Assembly: GCF_000472705.1 (NCBI RefSeq)
Contig: NZ_AXAE01000015.1
Span: 124,001 to 188,000, forward strand
Origin: Mesorhizobium erdmanii USDA 3471
GTDB lineage: Bacteria; Pseudomonadota; Alphaproteobacteria; Rhizobiales; Rhizobiaceae
Length of the DNA stretch: 64,000 nt
Direction of reading: 5' to 3'
The position numbers and the translations under genes were made by a program. The notes beneath the pieces were generated by a model. That model was not told where the DNA came from. It saw nothing but the letters and a program-made list of their open reading frames with translations, and did not search any database. This document shows, one piece after another, positions 44,832 to 52,351 of this stretch (its first letter is position 1; every line of letters starts with the position of its first letter).

Positions 44832-45770
44832 TCATTCCGGCCGGCGGATCATGCCGAACAGCGCGGGAGCCCCGCGGCTGGCCGCTTGCGGTCGCTGGTT
44901 GCGGGAGAGCCGCAGGTGAATGCGAAGCAGGTCGGCAGCCACCTCATACTGCCGGCTTTCGAGATGGTCGAGTATGTTCAGGTGTTCCAGCAAGGATTGC
45001 CGCAGCCGGAAGACGTTGACGCCGGCATAGATGCCGGGCAGCCGGCGCAGCCTGAGATGATCGGCCAGCGCGTCGGCGACGAAGCGGTTGGCGCAGCCCT
45101 CGGCGACCATGCCGTGAAAATCCATGTCCAGCCGCTGGAACTCGCGCGTGTCGAACGCGGCATCCGGAAGCGCCGACAGCCCCTCCATGCCTTGGCGCAA
45201 CGCCGCCGCCCTGGCGCCGTCCAGCTGGAAACCCGGCGTCAGGATCGCCGCGGGCTCCAGGAGCAAACGGAACTCATAGCTCTCGCCTTGCGCCTCAGGA
45301 TCGTCGGGCGCGCGGCGGAAAAGCCATGACTGTCCGGGCGCGCGATCCAGAAGATTCTCTTCCGTCAGTTTATTAAGTGCTTTTAGTACCGTCTTTCTGT
45401 CGGCGCTGTACCGTCGCATCAAACCGGCGGCGGTCACTGTCTGGTCCAGACGCCGGGCCGAGCGGTCGCGCAGGATTGCTTCGGCCAGCTCGTCTTCCTC
45501 CGCACTGGGAAGCTCGGCCGCAATGGCCGGCTGCGCGGCAAGGTCGATGGCCATGACATAGCCGGCATCGGCCTCCCAGCGCACGACCCCTCGTTCCGCG
45601 AGCAGGCTGAGCGCAGCCCGCACCGGCGTGCGCGACACATTGCAGAGCGAGGCGATCTGCTGCTCGGGCAGGCGCGTGCCGGGTTCGAAACCACGCTGGC
45701 GCGCCACATCCAGGATGCGCTGCGCCAGATCGAGATGGTTGGTGCGCGGTCGGCGTGCTGCGGCTTGCAT
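44832..45770 (-). CDS. GntR family regulator with two winged-helix regions and an FCD-like domain
   Basis: The product is 312 residues. The first winged helix (about 13-75) has R-L-P-E-Q-Q-I-A-S-L-C-N-V-S-R-T-P-V-R-A-A. A second helix-turn-helix-like segment follows at about 92-152 (L-M-R-R-Y-S-A-D-R-K-T-V-L-K-A-L-N-K-L). The C-terminal FCD-type domain starts near 165. Two DNA-binding regions in one chain are unusual for GntR proteins. It sits at the divergent promoter of the amine/glycosyl locus and presumably controls it. Confidence 0.85.
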   Translation of the reverse strand: MQAAARRPRTNHLDLAQRILDVARQRGFEPGTRLPEQQIASLCNVSRTPVRAALSLLAERGVVRWEADAGYVMAIDLAAQPAIAAELPSAEEDELAEAILRDRSARRLDQTVTAAGLMRRYSADRKTVLKALNKLTEENLLDRAPGQSWLFRRAPDDPEAQGESYEFRLLLEPAAILTPGFQLDGARAAALRQGMEGLSALPDAAFDTREFQRLDMDFHGMVAEGCANRFVADALADHLRLRRLPGIYAGVNVFRLRQSLLEHLNILDHLESRQYEVAADLLRIHLRLSRNQRPQAASRGAPALFGMIRRPE

Positions 45771-45883
45771 GACTCATCTCGGCGGGCGGAAGTGACCGCA
45801 TTGGTTTGACCGATCGCCAACGCGGACGCAATCGGCCGGATTCCTCGGTCGCCCAGTTTTCTAGTCGCTTGGCAAATTATGGA

Positions 45884-45919
45884 TTGACGTACTTTTTTCT
45901 GCAATAGTACTGTCCGTAC
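45884..45919. promoter_or_regulatory. candidate promoter and GTAC operator array for the amine/glycosyl locus
   Basis: TTGACG at 45884-45889 may be the -35 element of the rightward operon, with a -10 near TAGTAC (45905-45910). GTAC occurs at 45889-45892, 45907-45910 and 45916-45919, that is 18 and 9 bases apart. GTACTGTCCGTAC is a partial palindrome. FCD-type GntR proteins often use GT-N-AC sites, so this is the probable target. Confidence 0.55.
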
Positions 45920-46022
45920 AAATCGGCGATAAAAAGACCGAGGGAACCGGATCGAAGGCAGCGGCATGGGTCGCGCCCGGTCCAACACAGAATTCGACGA
46001 TCAACCGGAATGGGAGTCTGCC

Positions 46023-47087
46023 ATGACCGCTACCAGCCTGCGGCGCCGTGCGCTCAAGGTCTCTTCAATCGCACTCGGCCTTGCCTTGGCGCTGTCGGCG
46101 CCGGCCATAGCCGCAGACCTCGTCATCTCCAACTGGGACGGCTATATGGCGCCCGACGCCATGACAGCGTTCAAGACCGCCACCGGCGTTTCCGGCGAGG
46201 TGGTTGTGCACGCCACCAATGAAGAGATCATGGGCAAGCTGATTGCCGCCGGCGGCAAGGGTTATGATGTGGTCTTCGTCTCCTCGCCCTTCGCCGAAGT
46301 GCTGAACAAGCTCGGCCTGACCGAGCCGATGGACCACGCCAAGATCCCCAACCTCGCCAACCTCTACCCCGAAGCGACCAAGCTGCCGCACGATGTCGGC
46401 AACGCTTTCTCGGTGCCTTACACTTGGGGCACCACGGGCCTGTGCTACCGTTCGGACCTGGTCAAGACGGCGCCGACGAGCTGGAGCGATCTGCTCGCGC
46501 CTTCCGACGCGTTGAAGGGCAAGACCACCATGCTGGCGACGGATCGCTGGCTGCTTGCCGCCGGTCAGCTCGACAAGGGTTTTTCGGTCAACGAAACCGA
46601 CCCGGCCAAGATGGCGGAGGTCAAGGACCTGCTGATCTCGGCCAAGAAGACCCTGCTCGCCTATGACGACACCACCTTCTATTCCAAGCTGGTGTCGGGC
46701 GAGGCGCTGATGGTGCAGGCCTGGGACGGCTGGTGCAATTACGGCATCGCAGAAAAACCCGAGATCAAATACGTCATCCCGAAGGAAGGGTCGGACCTCT
46801 GGGTCGATACGATGGTGGTGATGAAGGCCTCCGAGCACAAGGAGGACGCCTTCAAGTTCATCAACTTCATGCTCGACGCCAAGAACCACGCCTGGGCGGC
46901 GCAGAACATCGACTACAAGGTGCCGAACAAGCCGGCGATGGAAAGCCTGCCGGCCGATTTCCTGGCCAAGTTCCCCAACATGGCGATGCCGGTGGCCGAT
47001 CTCGTCAAGTTAGAGCAGCTGCGCGATGTCGGCGAAGCCCAGCGCGACTATTCCAAGATCGTCAGCGAGATCAAGGCCGCGCAGTAA
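46023..47087 (+). CDS. polyamine-type ABC transporter substrate-binding protein (PotD-like)
   Basis: The product is 354 residues from the ATG at 46023. A Sec signal peptide (to about 30, A-P-A-I-A-A) precedes the family start L-V-I-S-N-W-D-G-Y-M. V-P-Y-T-W-G-T-T-G-L-C near residue 125 and D-V-V-F-V-S-S-P-F-A near 80 fit spermidine/putrescine-type binding proteins. It is followed by a hairpin and two permeases, a MalK-type ATPase and a glycosyltransferase. Confidence 0.9.
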   Translation: MTATSLRRRALKVSSIALGLALALSAPAIAADLVISNWDGYMAPDAMTAFKTATGVSGEVVVHATNEEIMGKLIAAGGKGYDVVFVSSPFAEVLNKLGLTEPMDHAKIPNLANLYPEATKLPHDVGNAFSVPYTWGTTGLCYRSDLVKTAPTSWSDLLAPSDALKGKTTMLATDRWLLAAGQLDKGFSVNETDPAKMAEVKDLLISAKKTLLAYDDTTFYSKLVSGEALMVQAWDGWCNYGIAEKPEIKYVIPKEGSDLWVDTMVVMKASEHKEDAFKFINFMLDAKNHAWAAQNIDYKVPNKPAMESLPADFLAKFPNMAMPVADLVKLEQLRDVGEAQRDYSKIVSEIKAAQ

Positions 47088-47103
47088 GCAGCCCGGACAT
47101 CAC

Positions 47104-47129
47104 GGCCGGCGACGCTTCTGCCGCCGGCC
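47104..47129 (+). terminator. intercistronic hairpin between binding-protein and permease genes
   Basis: GGCCGGCG (47104-47111) and CGCCGGCC (47122-47129) form an 8-bp stem with a 10-base loop, in the 60-base gap after the PotD-like gene. There is no T run. It mirrors the hairpin at 17515-17548 and may protect the binding-protein message or reduce read-through. Confidence 0.65.
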
Positions 47130-47147
47130 CTGAGCGGTACCCTGAAA

Positions 47148-48023
47148 TTGTCCCAAACCCGACTCCGTTCCTCCCTGCTGATGGCGCCCGCGCTGGTCTG
47201 GCTGACCGCGCTGATGGTGGTGCCGTGCGCGCTGGTGCTGGCGCTCGCCTTCTTCCGGCGCGGTATCTATGGCGGCATCGACTATACTTTCACGCTGGAG
47301 AATTTCGGGCTGGTCTTCGACCCGCTCTATGCCGGCATCTTCCTCAAATCGGCGCGCATCGCCGGCACCGCGACGCTGTTCGCGGTGGTGATCGGTTATG
47401 CCGCCGCCTACGCCATCGCGGCCGCCCCGCGCCGGTGGCAGCCAATTTTCCTGTTCTTCGCCGTGCTGCCGTTCTGGTCCAACTATTTGATCCGCACCTA
47501 TGCCTGGATCGTGCTGCTCAACCGCGAGGGCCTGATCACGCAATTGCTGCGCTGGTTCGGCTACACCGGCGAGCCGCCGTCGATGCTCTATACCGAAGGC
47601 GCGGTCATCGCCGGCCTCGTCTACAACTATCTGCCCTTCGTCATTCTCGCCTGCTACGCGCCTTTGTCCCGGCTCAACCCGGAACTCGCCGAAGCCTCGC
47701 GTGACCTCGGCGCCTCCGCCGCCACGACATTCCGCCGTGTCATCCTGCCGCTGACGGTTCCCGGCATCGCCGCCGGCGCCGTCTTCGTCTTCGTGCTGTC
47801 GATCGGCAATTTCGTCACGCCCGCCCTGCTCGGCGGCGGCCGCTTCCAGATGATCGGCAATCTCGTCTACGACCAGTTCCTGACCGCCAATGACTGGCCG
47901 TTCGGCGCCGCACTCGCCATGGCGCTGATCGCCATCACGCTGCTTGTGCTGATGGCCCAGGCGATGGCTGCCAATCGGGCCTCGGGGCGTGTCACCGAGG
48001 CGAACGGAGGCGCCGATGGCTGA
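47148..48023 (+). CDS. polyamine-type ABC transporter permease (PotB-like)
   Basis: The product is 291 residues from a TTG at 47148; the ATG at 47181 is the alternative start. It has six hydrophobic segments, and the contact loop E-A-S-R-D-L-G-A-S near residue 185 is as in PotB permeases. It pairs with the PotC-like permease, and its stop overlaps that gene's start by eight bases. Confidence 0.88.
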   Translation: MSQTRLRSSLLMAPALVWLTALMVVPCALVLALAFFRRGIYGGIDYTFTLENFGLVFDPLYAGIFLKSARIAGTATLFAVVIGYAAAYAIAAAPRRWQPIFLFFAVLPFWSNYLIRTYAWIVLLNREGLITQLLRWFGYTGEPPSMLYTEGAVIAGLVYNYLPFVILACYAPLSRLNPELAEASRDLGASAATTFRRVILPLTVPGIAAGAVFVFVLSIGNFVTPALLGGGRFQMIGNLVYDQFLTANDWPFGAALAMALIAITLLVLMAQAMAANRASGRVTEANGGADG

Positions 48024-48810
48024 GCGCTCTCCAGCGACGCGGCGCACGCTCTGGCTTGTGCTCACCCTCGTCTTCGCCTTTCTCTACATACCGATCGCCG
48101 TGCTGGTGGCGCTGTCCTTCAACGAAGGCGGCTTGCCGACGGCGTGGTCGGGCTTTTCGCTGAAATGGTATGTCTCGCTGGCGCACAACTCCGCGATCCT
48201 GTCGTCCGCGCTCAACACGCTGATCGTCGCATTGGTCTCGACGGCGATCGCCACGCTGCTCGGCACGCTGTTGGCCATCGGCGTCGAGATGCGCCGGCAA
48301 TATGGCAAGGGCCTGGAAGCGCTGATTTTCGCGCCGATGATCATTCCGGACATCGTGCTGGCGATCGCGTTGCTGTCGTTCTTCTCGATGATCAACCTGA
48401 CCATGGGCCTGCACACCATCATCCTCGCCCATGTCGTCTTCAACCTCGCCTTCGTCTGCTCGGTGGTGCGCGCAAGGCTGAAGAGTTTCGACTGGTCGAT
48501 TGTCGAGGCCTCCGCCGATCTCGGCGCCTCCGCGCTCACCACCTTCCGGCGTGTGACCTTGCCGGTCATCGCCCCGGCGGTCATCGCCGGCGCCCTGCTT
48601 GCCTTCACGCTGTCGGTCGACGAGTTCATCATCGCCTTCTTCACCGCTGGCGCTGGCCGCGCCTCGACCACGCTGCCGATGCAGATCTACGCCATGATCC
48701 GCTTCGGCATCACGCCGGAAATCAACGCGCTGGCGACCATCGTCATGGCGGTGTCCATCACCGCGCTGACCCTGTCGCAGCGGCTCAACCGGGGAATGAT
48801 CGGCCAATGA
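48016..48810 (+). CDS. polyamine-type ABC transporter permease (PotC-like)
   Basis: The product is 264 residues from the ATG at 48016, preceded by GGAGG. It has six membrane segments, E-A-S-A-D-L-G-A-S-A-L-T-T-F near residue 170 as the EAA loop, and V-D-E-F-I-I-A-F-F near 205, all typical of PotC. The stop overlaps the ATPase start (ATGA). Confidence 0.92.
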   Translation: MAERSPATRRTLWLVLTLVFAFLYIPIAVLVALSFNEGGLPTAWSGFSLKWYVSLAHNSAILSSALNTLIVALVSTAIATLLGTLLAIGVEMRRQYGKGLEALIFAPMIIPDIVLAIALLSFFSMINLTMGLHTIILAHVVFNLAFVCSVVRARLKSFDWSIVEASADLGASALTTFRRVTLPVIAPAVIAGALLAFTLSVDEFIIAFFTAGAGRASTTLPMQIYAMIRFGITPEINALATIVMAVSITALTLSQRLNRGMIGQ

Positions 48811-49880
48811 GCGAACCGCGCACGCTGCTGGCCATCGATCAGGTGTCGAAGAATTTCGGCCGGGTCACCGCCGTCGACGCCATCTCGCTCGATATCCGCG
48901 AAAATGAATTCTTCGCTCTGCTTGGGCCCTCAGGCTGCGGCAAGACCACGCTGCTGCGCATGCTGGCCGGTTTCGAGACCCCAACCGACGGCCGTATCTT
49001 GCTCGACGGCAAGGATATCGCCAGGACGCCGCCCAACAAGCGGCCGGTCAACCTGATGTTCCAGTCCTACGCGCTGTTCCCGCATATGAGCGTGCGAGCC
49101 AACGTGTCCTACGGCCTCGAAATGGAACGTTTGCCGGCGAAAGAAATCCGCTCGCGTGTCGACGCCATCCTGGCGACCACCGAACTCGTCGCCTTCGCCG
49201 ACCGCAAACCGGAGCAATTGTCGGGCGGCCAGAAGCAGCGCGTCGCGCTCGCCCGCGCCCTGGTCAAGCGGCCGCGGCTGCTGCTCCTCGACGAGCCGCT
49301 CGGCGCGCTCGACAAGAAGCTGCGCGGCGCCATGCAACTGGAGCTGAAGCGCCTGCAGCACGAGGTCGGCATCACCTTCGTCATCGTCACCCACGACCAG
49401 GAAGAATCGCTTGTGATGGCCGACCGCATGGCGGTGCTGAAGGACGGCAGGCTGTTGCAATGCGACACCCCGCATGCGGTCTACGAACATCCCGCCGACC
49501 GCTTCGTGGCCGACTTCATCGGCGTGATGAATTTTATCCCCGGCAAGGCATCAGCCGATGGCGTGATGGCTGCGAACGGCGCGCGCATCGCCGGCAAGGT
49601 TCCCGCCGCGCTCACATCGGGCGCACCGGCCGTGGCGTCGGTGCGGCCCGAGCGCATCCGGCTGTTCCCATCTGATGAGACCGCCAACCGCACGACCGGC
49701 ATGGTCGAGGCGCTGGCCTATCAAGGGCTCGACCTGCAGCTGCATATCCGCACGCCGCTGTCGCCAAAGCCATTCCTGGTGCGCGTGACCGCGGACGCCG
49801 CCGACCGGCGGCCAGTCGCATCAGGCGACCAGGTCGAACTCGGCTGGGATGCCGCCGATGTCAGAATTTTCGCAGATTGA
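48807..49880 (+). CDS. polyamine-type ABC transporter ATP-binding protein (PotA-like)
   Basis: The product is 357 residues from the ATG at 48807 overlapping the PotC-like stop. Walker A is G-P-S-G-C-G-K-T-T (40-48), the signature L-S-G-G-Q-K-Q-R-V-A lies near 138, and Walker B is L-L-L-L-D-E-P-L-G. The C-terminal TOBE-type domain starts near 240. With the two permeases and the PotD-like protein it makes a complete importer. Confidence 0.93.
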   Translation: MSEPRTLLAIDQVSKNFGRVTAVDAISLDIRENEFFALLGPSGCGKTTLLRMLAGFETPTDGRILLDGKDIARTPPNKRPVNLMFQSYALFPHMSVRANVSYGLEMERLPAKEIRSRVDAILATTELVAFADRKPEQLSGGQKQRVALARALVKRPRLLLLDEPLGALDKKLRGAMQLELKRLQHEVGITFVIVTHDQEESLVMADRMAVLKDGRLLQCDTPHAVYEHPADRFVADFIGVMNFIPGKASADGVMAANGARIAGKVPAALTSGAPAVASVRPERIRLFPSDETANRTTGMVEALAYQGLDLQLHIRTPLSPKPFLVRVTADAADRRPVASGDQVELGWDAADVRIFAD

Positions 49881-49897
49881 TTGGAAGGAGAAGCCTG

Positions 49898-51172
49898 ATG
49901 GCGCAGAAGACAATCGCGTTCTTTCCCGAAGCAGCCTACGGCCCGGCACTCAATTCCGTCGGCATCGCGCAAGCCGTCGAGGCGCGTGGCCACAAGGCCG
50001 TGTTCCTGTCCGATCCCGGCTTTGTCGAGGTCTACAGGGGCTACGGCTTCGAGGCGCATCCGGTAAACCTCTCCGAGCCGATGCCGCCCGAGCAGATGGC
50101 CAAATTCTGGGAGGATTTCATCAACGGCCACATCCCGAATTTTCGTAAGTCGCCCTACGACCAGGTCGATAATTACGTCAAGGATTGTTGGACCGCGATC
50201 GTCGACAGCGCAAAATGGGCGCAGAAGGATCTGCCGCGTGTTCTGGCCGCCATCAAGCCGGATATCATCTGCGTCGACAACGTCATCCTGTTCCCGGCGA
50301 TCAAGCAGTTCGGCAAGCCATGGGTGCGCGTCATCTCCTGCTCGGAAAACGAGATCGAGGACGAGGATATCCCGCCGCATCTGTCGGGTTGCAGCGAGAA
50401 CGACCATGCCGGGCATCAACGCTACCGCGACCATTTCAACGCGGGGATCAAGCCGATCCATGACGACTTCAACGCCTTCCTGAAGGCCAATGACGAGGCG
50501 CCCTATCCGGTCGGCCAGTTCTTCGAGGCCTCGCCCTATCTCAATTTGCTGCTTTATCCCGAGGCGGCGAAATTCAAGCGCCGCCATCCGCTGGATCCCC
50601 GACAATTCCAGTATCTCGAAGGCTGCGTGCGACAGGAGAAACCCTACACCGTACCGACCTTCGCCAAAAACAATGACGGGCCGCTGCTCTACGTCTCCTT
50701 CGGCAGCCTGGGCGCGGGCGATGTCGACCTTTTGAAGCGCATCATCGCCACGCTCGGCAAGACGCGTTACCGCGCGCTGGTCAATGTCGGCGGCTACAAG
50801 GACCAGTACACCGACATGCCCGGCAACGTCATCGTCGACAGCTGGTTCCCGCAGCCTTCGGTCATCCCGCAGGTCGACGCCGTCATCCACCATGGCGGCA
50901 ACAACTCGTTCACCGAGTGCCTCTATTTCGGCAAGCCGGCCATCATCATGCCCTATGTCTGGGACGGCCACGACAACGCCACCCGCGTCGAGGAAACCGG
51001 CCACGGCTTCGGCATGCCGCGCTACGACTGGAGCGATGCCGAGCTGACGGCGAAGATCGAAGGCTGCCTGACGGATCCCAGGATGAAGGCGAAGCTCGCC
51101 CAGACATCGGCACAGATGCACGCGCAGAATGGCCCGGAAAAGGCGGCGGGTCTGCTGGAGGCGCTGCTGTGA
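49898..51172 (+). CDS. UGT-like glycosyltransferase, paralogue 2
   Basis: The product is 424 residues from the ATG at 49898 with GGAAGGAG upstream. It is clearly homologous to paralogue 1 at 43538-44821: I-A-F-F-P-E-A-A-Y-G-P-A-L-N at the start and V-I-H-H-G-G-N-N-S-F-T-E-C-L-Y-F-G-K-P near residue 340. It lies between the importer ATPase and three cupin genes, and its stop overlaps the first cupin start by four bases. The sugar donor and acceptor are unknown. Confidence 0.83.
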   Translation: MAQKTIAFFPEAAYGPALNSVGIAQAVEARGHKAVFLSDPGFVEVYRGYGFEAHPVNLSEPMPPEQMAKFWEDFINGHIPNFRKSPYDQVDNYVKDCWTAIVDSAKWAQKDLPRVLAAIKPDIICVDNVILFPAIKQFGKPWVRVISCSENEIEDEDIPPHLSGCSENDHAGHQRYRDHFNAGIKPIHDDFNAFLKANDEAPYPVGQFFEASPYLNLLLYPEAAKFKRRHPLDPRQFQYLEGCVRQEKPYTVPTFAKNNDGPLLYVSFGSLGAGDVDLLKRIIATLGKTRYRALVNVGGYKDQYTDMPGNVIVDSWFPQPSVIPQVDAVIHHGGNNSFTECLYFGKPAIIMPYVWDGHDNATRVEETGHGFGMPRYDWSDAELTAKIEGCLTDPRMKAKLAQTSAQMHAQNGPEKAAGLLEALL

Positions 51173-51519
51173 CCTCTTCCGCCCCGCACCTTTACCAGGC
51201 CTCGACCCGCACCGACCTCGTCGACTGGGGAGTCCAGGCCGATGCGCTGGAAGGCGCCTCGCATTCCACCGGCAGGCTGGTCCACAAAGGCCCGAACAAC
51301 CAGCCGGAATCCGGCATCTGGGTGTGCACGCCAGGCCGCTGGCGGCTCTCGATCCCGCGCGATGAATTGTGCCATTTCGTCGCCGGCCGCGCCACCTACC
51401 GGTCGGATGTCGGCGAGGTGATAGAAGTCTCGGCCGGGACCGTGGTGATGTTTCCGGCCGGCTGGACGGGCGAGTGCACGGTGCATGAGACCATGCGCAA
51501 CGTCTACATGCTGGCCTGA
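51169..51519 (+). CDS. cupin domain protein, tandem copy 1
   Basis: The product is 116 residues from a GTG overlapping the glycosyltransferase stop. The conserved part runs from D-L-V-D-W-G-V near residue 17 to C-H-F-V-A-G-R-A-T near 68 and T-V-V-M-F-P-A-G-W-T-G near 91. This is the small DUF861-type cupin fold, related by pattern to ureidoglycine and ethanolamine-ammonia EutQ-like cupins. It is closest to copy 3. The catalytic role is unknown. Confidence 0.78.
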   Translation: MTSSAPHLYQASTRTDLVDWGVQADALEGASHSTGRLVHKGPNNQPESGIWVCTPGRWRLSIPRDELCHFVAGRATYRSDVGEVIEVSAGTVVMFPAGWTGECTVHETMRNVYMLA

Positions 51520-51522
51520 GTA

Positions 51523-51567
51523 GCATGATCCCGAAAAGTGGAAGCCGGTTTTCGGACAAGATCAAGC
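51523..51567. repeat. short palindromic repeat between cupin genes
   Basis: GCATGATCCCGAAAAGTG and TTTTCGGACAAGATCAAGC form an imperfect inverted repeat (TGATC-cc-GAAAA / TTTTC-gg-acaa-GATCA). I associate this pattern with a common rhizobial intergenic repeat. It is the only intergenic gap of more than 25 bases in the cupin run. Confidence 0.6.
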
Positions 51568-51590
51568 TTAAGCAAGAATAGGAGCAAGAC

Positions 51591-51932
51591 ATGTCGACAC
51601 CGCATTGGCCCGACGCCGCGAGCTTGGAACTGGAGGATTGGGGCGCCGGCTCCAATACGCTGGCCGGTGCGCCGCGCGCCTCCGGCAAGATCCTGTCGCA
51701 AAATCCGGACGGATCGAGCGAATGCGGCCTGTGGTCCTGCACGCCTGGCACCCGCAAGGTCACTTTCGCCGCCGACGAATTCTGCCACTTCCTGTCGGGT
51801 CACGGCAGCTATGTCCACGACAATGGCGAGCAGATTCCGATCGACGCCGGTACGCTGGTGTTCTTTCCTGCCGGCTGGACCGGCATCTCCATCATCACGC
51901 AAACGCTGACCAAGGCCTTCATGTGCCGCTGA
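51591..51932 (+). CDS. cupin domain protein, tandem copy 2
   Basis: The product is 113 residues from the ATG at 51591, after AGGAGCAAG. It shows the same small cupin layout as copies 1 and 3 (E-D-W-G-A-G near 15, F-C-H-F-L-S-G near 64, V-F-F-P-A-G-W-T-G near 90) but is the most diverged of the three. It starts 24 bases after the palindromic repeat. Confidence 0.78.
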   Translation: MSTPHWPDAASLELEDWGAGSNTLAGAPRASGKILSQNPDGSSECGLWSCTPGTRKVTFAADEFCHFLSGHGSYVHDNGEQIPIDAGTLVFFPAGWTGISIITQTLTKAFMCR

Positions 51933-51954
51933 GCTCATTTCAAGGAAAATCAAT

Positions 51955-52299
51955 ATGACCACGCCGATCATGCAATCGCCGCTCGCCATTGCCGACCTCG
52001 TCGACTGGGGCATCATCCCCACCATGATCGAGGGGCAGTCCCATACCTCGGGCAAGCTGCTCTACAAGGGACCGGAAGGGCGCTCGGAATGCGGGCTGTG
52101 GGTCTGCACCCCAGGCAAATGGCACTGCCACGTCACCCGCGACGAGTTCTGCCACTTCCTCGAAGGCCGCTGCACCTATGTCCATGAATCCGGCGAGGTC
52201 ATCGAAATCGAGCCGGACACGGCGGCCTTCTTTCCGCAGGACTGGAAAGGCGTCTGCACCGTCCATGAGACCATCAAGAAGGTCTACATGATCCGCTGA
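51955..52299 (+). CDS. cupin domain protein, tandem copy 3
   Basis: The product is 114 residues from the ATG at 51955. It is strongly similar to copy 1 in D-L-V-D-W-G-I, E-C-G-L-W-V-C-T-P-G-K-W and C-T-V-H-E-T-I-K-K-V-Y-M. A duplication of copy 1 or 3 seems recent relative to copy 2. It is followed by the aldehyde dehydrogenase after 52 bases. Confidence 0.78.
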   Translation: MTTPIMQSPLAIADLVDWGIIPTMIEGQSHTSGKLLYKGPEGRSECGLWVCTPGKWHCHVTRDEFCHFLEGRCTYVHESGEVIEIEPDTAAFFPQDWKGVCTVHETIKKVYMIR

Positions 52300-52351
52300 G
52301 CCTCGGCCGGGCGAATCCTCAAAAAGGCTCCGCGTGTGGAGAAGGACAAAA

